Below, piece after piece: positions 6,824 through 8,757 of a DNA stretch of 8,757 bases. The notes below the pieces were generated by a model, which was not told the DNA's origin, searched no databases, and saw only the letters and a program-made list of their open reading frames with translations. The DNA comes from Rhodospira sp. (lineage in GTDB: Bacteria; Pseudomonadota; Alphaproteobacteria; Rhodospirillales; Rhodospirillaceae). The DNA lies in assembly GCA_028277295.1 (NCBI GenBank), contig JANQGN010000589.1, positions 1-8,757 of the forward strand. The letters are read 5' to 3'. The first letter of the stretch is position 1. Every line of letters begins with the position of its first letter. The position numbers and the translations under genes are program-made.

Positions 6824-8449
6824 TCACGCCGGGACGATGGAGTCGGCGGCGCGGTGGCGGCAGTCCTCGCGCGGGCAGACCCGGCAGGAGACCCCGACGG
6901 CCACCGCCCGCGCCCGCGCCGACAGGTCCAGGCCGTCGGCGTAGACCAGCCGGTGCGCATGGCGGGCGTCGCAGGCAATGGCCACAGACAGCAGCCGGGG
7001 CGGCGTGCCGAAGCTGTCCGCCCCCTTGGTCACGGCCCGGGCGATGAACAGGAAGCGATCGCCTGAGGGCGTCTCGGCCAGTTGCCGGACCACCGTGCCG
7101 GGGGTCTGGAAGGCCCCGTAGACGGCCCACAGGGAACAGGCGGAGCCATGGCGCGGCATCGCCAGGTTGGGCAGTGGGAAGCGCTTGGACAGCGTTCCCG
7201 CCGCATCAGCCCGCAGCATGGCGAAGGGCACGCCCTCGGCGCCCTTGCGGCGCAAACTGACGAACCGCTGGCAGATCTGCTCGAAACTGGCGCGATAGCG
7301 CCGCCGCATCAGGCCGATGTCATGGCGCAGCCGCTCGGCGTCCTCGCGGAAGGGGTCATAGGGGAACAGCACGGCCGAGGCGGCATAGGCGGCCAGAACG
7401 CCTCGCGCCCGGCGCCGCGCCGCTGGCGTGCCCAGGGTCGGGGCATCGGTCACCAGGGCGTCGATGGGCTCGGCCAGGGCGCGGGCGGTGGCCAGGCGGG
7501 CGAGGGCGAAGCGGCGGCTGGGGGCCGGCGCGCCGTCTTCCAGGGCGCGCGCGACGCCGTCGCCGAGGGTGTCCTCCGGCATGCCGGCCACCGTGCGCGG
7601 CCGCGCCGGATCCGGGAGGCCGCCCGAGCGCTCCAGGAAGGCCAGCAACTCTCCGTCGAGCACCAGGGCGGCCTGGCCGGCCGGACGCCCGGCGCCACTG
7701 CGCCGGGTGACGCGGATGTGCTCGGCCAGGCGGTTCGCCTCCGTTTCCAGGGTCGGGAAATGATTGTCGTGGGCCAGGATGAAGTCATCCACCTCCTCGG
7801 CCGGGGTGACGGCGCGCTTGGGGGCCTCGGCATGGTCGAAAAAGTCGGCCAACGCCTGCGCCGCCTCGGTCAGGCGCGAGCTTTCGGCCACCAGTGTCGC
7901 GCGGAAACGGCGCGACTGGTCGGGGTCGATGTCCTCCACGCTGTCCAGGATCTCCGCTGTCGAGCGGATGCCGGCAATGGTGGTCAGCATGCGGTGGACG
8001 ATGTCCGACAGGAACGGGTCCTGACTGAGCCGGTCGGTGAGGGCGGCGATCACCTCGCCCCGGTCGCGGCACTCGCGGTGCAGGCGGGCCACGGCGCGCG
8101 CCCAGCCGGGATGACGGCCGATCAGCGCCGCCACGGCGCCCAGCGTGGCTCCGGGCGCGGCGACGGCCTCGCGCTCGGGGCCGAGGTCCATATCGGCCAG
8201 CAGCGGGTCGCTGGCCAGGTCGGCCAGTTCGGCCGCCAGGCGCCGTTCCGAGGCGTCGTCCAGGGTGCCAGGGTCCAGATCCAGGGCGCGGGCGATGCGA
8301 ATCATCAGGCCGCCGCCGATGGTCCGCTTGCCGCGTTCGATGAGGTTGAAATACGAGGTCGAGATGCCCACACGACCGGCCATGTCGGCCTGGGTCAGGC
8401 CCAGGGCGCGGCGGCGCTCGCGGATCTTAAGGCTGAAGCTGGAATCCAA
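6824..8449 (-). CDS. ScfR/PccR-family short-chain fatty acyl-CoA transcription regulator (XRE-HTH, HisKA-like insert, IrrE-like remnant, DUF2083-like)
   Basis: 541 residues. The start is TTG 8449, supported by AAGGGAGG 8 bp upstream and by the HTH beginning almost at once: KIRERRRALGLTQADMAGRV and STSYFNLIERGKR (8-42). Residues about 60-140 are helical. Residues 144-204 align ungapped with the HisKA domain of the kinase at 3137-5884, with His152 at the phosphoacceptor position. Residues about 230-335 correspond to the ImmA/IrrE-like region, but the zinc HExxH is replaced by RRFALARLATARALAE (312-327), so peptidase activity is not expected. The C-terminal half (about 360-541) looks like DUF2083: FPYDPFRED, FEQICQRFVSLRRKG, and a final SCRVCPREDCRHRA with Cys522, Cys525 and Cys530. 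Family members (RamB, PccR) control acyl-CoA, propionate or acetate assimilation genes, commonly nearby, in response to acyl-CoA. The divergent gene at 8751 is the natural candidate target, with autoregulation also likely. Confidence 0.88.
   Translation of the reverse strand: MDSSFSLKIRERRRALGLTQADMAGRVGISTSYFNLIERGKRTIGGGLMIRIARALDLDPGTLDDASERRLAAELADLASDPLLADMDLGPEREAVAAPGATLGAVAALIGRHPGWARAVARLHRECRDRGEVIAALTDRLSQDPFLSDIVHRMLTTIAGIRSTAEILDSVEDIDPDQSRRFRATLVAESSRLTEAAQALADFFDHAEAPKRAVTPAEEVDDFILAHDNHFPTLETEANRLAEHIRVTRRSGAGRPAGQAALVLDGELLAFLERSGGLPDPARPRTVAGMPEDTLGDGVARALEDGAPAPSRRFALARLATARALAEPIDALVTDAPTLGTPAARRRARGVLAAYAASAVLFPYDPFREDAERLRHDIGLMRRRYRASFEQICQRFVSLRRKGAEGVPFAMLRADAAGTLSKRFPLPNLAMPRHGSACSLWAVYGAFQTPGTVVRQLAETPSGDRFLFIARAVTKGADSFGTPPRLLSVAIACDARHAHRLVYADGLDLSARARAVAVGVSCRVCPREDCRHRAADSIVPA
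7832..8020 (-). other. HisKA/DHp-like segment within the ScfR-type regulator
   Basis: Codes for residues 144-206. Aligned without gaps to kinase residues 671-731, I count 26 identities in 61 columns. They include FLS, the histidine (152 versus 679), IRS-AEIL, DxDQ-RRF and RLT. The residue after the histidine is Arg instead of Glu, and the X-box-like Pro is Thr, so kinase/phosphatase chemistry is probably altered. No ATPase domain accompanies it. A two-helix dimerisation or phospho-docking module is inferred. Confidence 0.7.
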
Positions 8450-8457
8450 GAGGCGGC

Positions 8458-8465
8458 CCTCCCTT
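8458..8465 (-). promoter_or_regulatory. Ribosome-binding site supporting the TTG start of the regulator
   Basis: Reads AAGGGAGG on the - strand, 8 bases before TTG 8449. No ATG or GTG at a better distance precedes the HTH, and the next in-frame ATG (codon 23) would cut into the HTH. Confidence 0.7.
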
Positions 8466-8501
8466 CGGTGGTCGTGTTGCGCCGCAAGGTGGATTTTTTG
8501 A

Positions 8502-8517
8502 CTCCCCGAGTGGGGAG
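8502..8517. other. Perfect 6-bp hairpin in the regulator's leader
   Basis: CTCCCC (8502-8507) and GGGGAG (8512-8517) flank a four-base loop. It lies about 50 bp upstream of the regulator's TTG, so it would be in its 5' leader if transcription starts in the AT-rich core. There is no T-run on the exit side of either strand, though TTTTTT (8494-8499) lies on its left on the + strand. Confidence 0.4.
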
Positions 8518-8525
8518 GTGAAGAA

Positions 8526-8538
8526 TTTTGTTACAAAA
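8526..8538. promoter_or_regulatory. Palindrome TTTTGT-T-ACAAAA, candidate operator
   Basis: A perfect 6+1+6 inverted repeat in the AT-rich core of the divergent region. It overlaps the weak - strand -10 candidate. A dimeric HTH protein encoded next door would be expected to bind such a site, making it the best candidate for the ScfR-type regulator's own operator. That assignment is inference. Confidence 0.45.
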
Positions 8539-8570
8539 AAGCGCAGGTAAATCAAGATATTATTGTCTTT

Positions 8571-8576
8571 TTGACA
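8571..8576 (+). promoter_or_regulatory. TTGACA, possible -35 element toward the gene at 8751
   Basis: An exact sigma-70 -35 hexamer about 175 bp upstream of ATG 8751. The expected -10 window (about 8592-8600) reads TTCCACAGA and matches poorly, so the promoter would need an activator or the hexamer is coincidental. Confidence 0.25.
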
Positions 8577-8704
8577 GCATCCGCGTAACCCTTCCACAGA
8601 ACAGGAGGGGCTCCCGCGCTGCCCAGGCGTCGGCGAACCCCCCACCGGCACGACCATTGGCGGGTCCATGTCCCCGCCCCGGACACCGGCGGTCGCGCCT
8701 CGTC

Positions 8705-8724
8705 GCACGCGGTCAGACGCGTGC
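8705..8724 (+). other. Perfect 7-bp inverted repeat upstream of the partial gene
   Basis: GCACGCG (8705-8711) and CGCGTGC (8718-8724) flank a six-base spacer, ending 26 bp before ATG 8751 and 14 bp before its Shine-Dalgarno. It may be a leader hairpin or an operator. Confidence 0.4.
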
Positions 8725-8750
8725 AAACGCATGGAACCGGGAGGACCACC

Positions 8751-8757
8751 ATGGTTG
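8751..8757 (+). CDS. Start of an unidentified gene divergent from the ScfR-type regulator (3' partial)
   Basis: Only Met-Val and one further base are inside the window, so the product cannot be named. The start is supported by GGGAGGA at 8739-8745, leaving 6 bases between GGAGG and ATG. An ATG at 8731 is out of frame and lacks such a site. Because ScfR-family genes commonly sit beside the acyl-CoA or propionate/acetate assimilation genes they control, an enzyme of that kind is a reasonable guess, but it is only a guess. Confidence 0.55.

Larger units (their letters stand above)
8450..8750. promoter_or_regulatory. Divergent regulatory region between the ScfR-type regulator and the unidentified + strand gene
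   Basis: 301 bp without a supported gene. The half near the regulator is strongly AT-rich (17 G/C in the 60 bases 8521-8580), unlike the rest of the window. It contains a hairpin (8502-8517), a palindrome (8526-8538), TATTAT (8558-8563) and a perfect TTGACA (8571-8576) without a good -10 at 16-18 bp. On the - strand TTGATT (8555-8550) lies 16 bp before TAACAA, a weak promoter overlapping the palindrome. The right half is GC-rich and holds a hairpin at 8705-8724. The PccR motif as I recall it (TTTGCAAA) does not occur; TGCAAA at 8722-8727 is the nearest resemblance. Confidence 0.6.

Noticed and set aside
7082..8521. 479-codon + strand open frame opposite the ScfR-type regulator
   Set aside because: Low-complexity Gly/Gln/Arg composition, no domain, and fully antisense to a well-supported gene.
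8427..8752. Two - strand open frames (66 and 101 codons) across the divergent region
   Set aside because: No recognisable domain, and they cover the AT-rich promoter core and the start regions of both flanking genes. They look like chance frames.
1..8757. CRISPR array, tRNA/rRNA, insertion sequence or attachment site
   Set aside because: No regularly spaced repeats, tRNA cloverleaf, transposase frame or terminal inverted repeats were found by eye on either strand.

Overview
The window comes from a GC-rich genome, by gene content most likely an alphaproteobacterium of the Rhodospirillales type. The markers are a ScfR/PccR-class XRE regulator, a PagL-like outer-membrane enzyme, a two-BON lipoprotein and a CbrA-like transporter-kinase. 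Genus cannot be settled from the sequence alone. It holds seven substantially readable protein genes and the first two codons of an eighth. No RNA gene, insertion sequence or CRISPR array is visible.

Left part, + strand (2-3124): the 3' end of a polyketide/PUFA-type synthase gene, ending acyltransferase (AT) - long Ala/Pro/Arg-rich linker - Sfp-type phosphopantetheinyl transferase (PPTase). It is followed by an outer-membrane PagL-like lipid A deacylase (1663-2322) and a two-BON-domain, DolP/OsmY-like lipoprotein (2483-3124). The last two are envelope genes with no evident functional tie to the synthase. A neat 11-bp stem-loop lies between them.

Middle, - strand (6623 down to 3137): a tightly coupled three-gene signalling operon. 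In transcription order it encodes a stand-alone receiver domain (REC), a small two-helix membrane protein, and a 915-residue sodium/solute-symporter histidine kinase (SSS-STAC-HisKA-HATPase, no PAS). Both junctions are ATGA stop/start overlaps. The kinase converges on the BON gene with only 12 bp between stop codons.

Right part, - strand (8449 down to 6824): a ScfR/PccR-family (short-chain fatty acyl-CoA) transcription regulator with a TTG start. It has an N-terminal HTH, a degenerate IrrE-like segment and a Cys-containing DUF2083-like C-terminus. Unexpectedly, residues 144-204 align without gaps to the HisKA phosphoacceptor domain of the kinase encoded in the same window (26 of 61 identical by eye, phosphoacceptor His kept). 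A 301-bp divergent intergenic region follows. It has a markedly AT-rich core (17 G/C in 60 bases at 8521-8580), a perfect TTTTGT/ACAAAA palindrome and two hairpins. It leads to the start of an unidentified + strand gene at 8751.

Working model (inference): the transporter-kinase senses a solute and passes phosphate to the lone REC, which has no DNA-binding output of its own. The DHp-like module inside the ScfR-type regulator is a plausible docking or phosphotransfer site through which that REC could reach transcription, linking extracellular solute sensing to acyl-CoA metabolism. This is the most interesting candidate novelty in the window.
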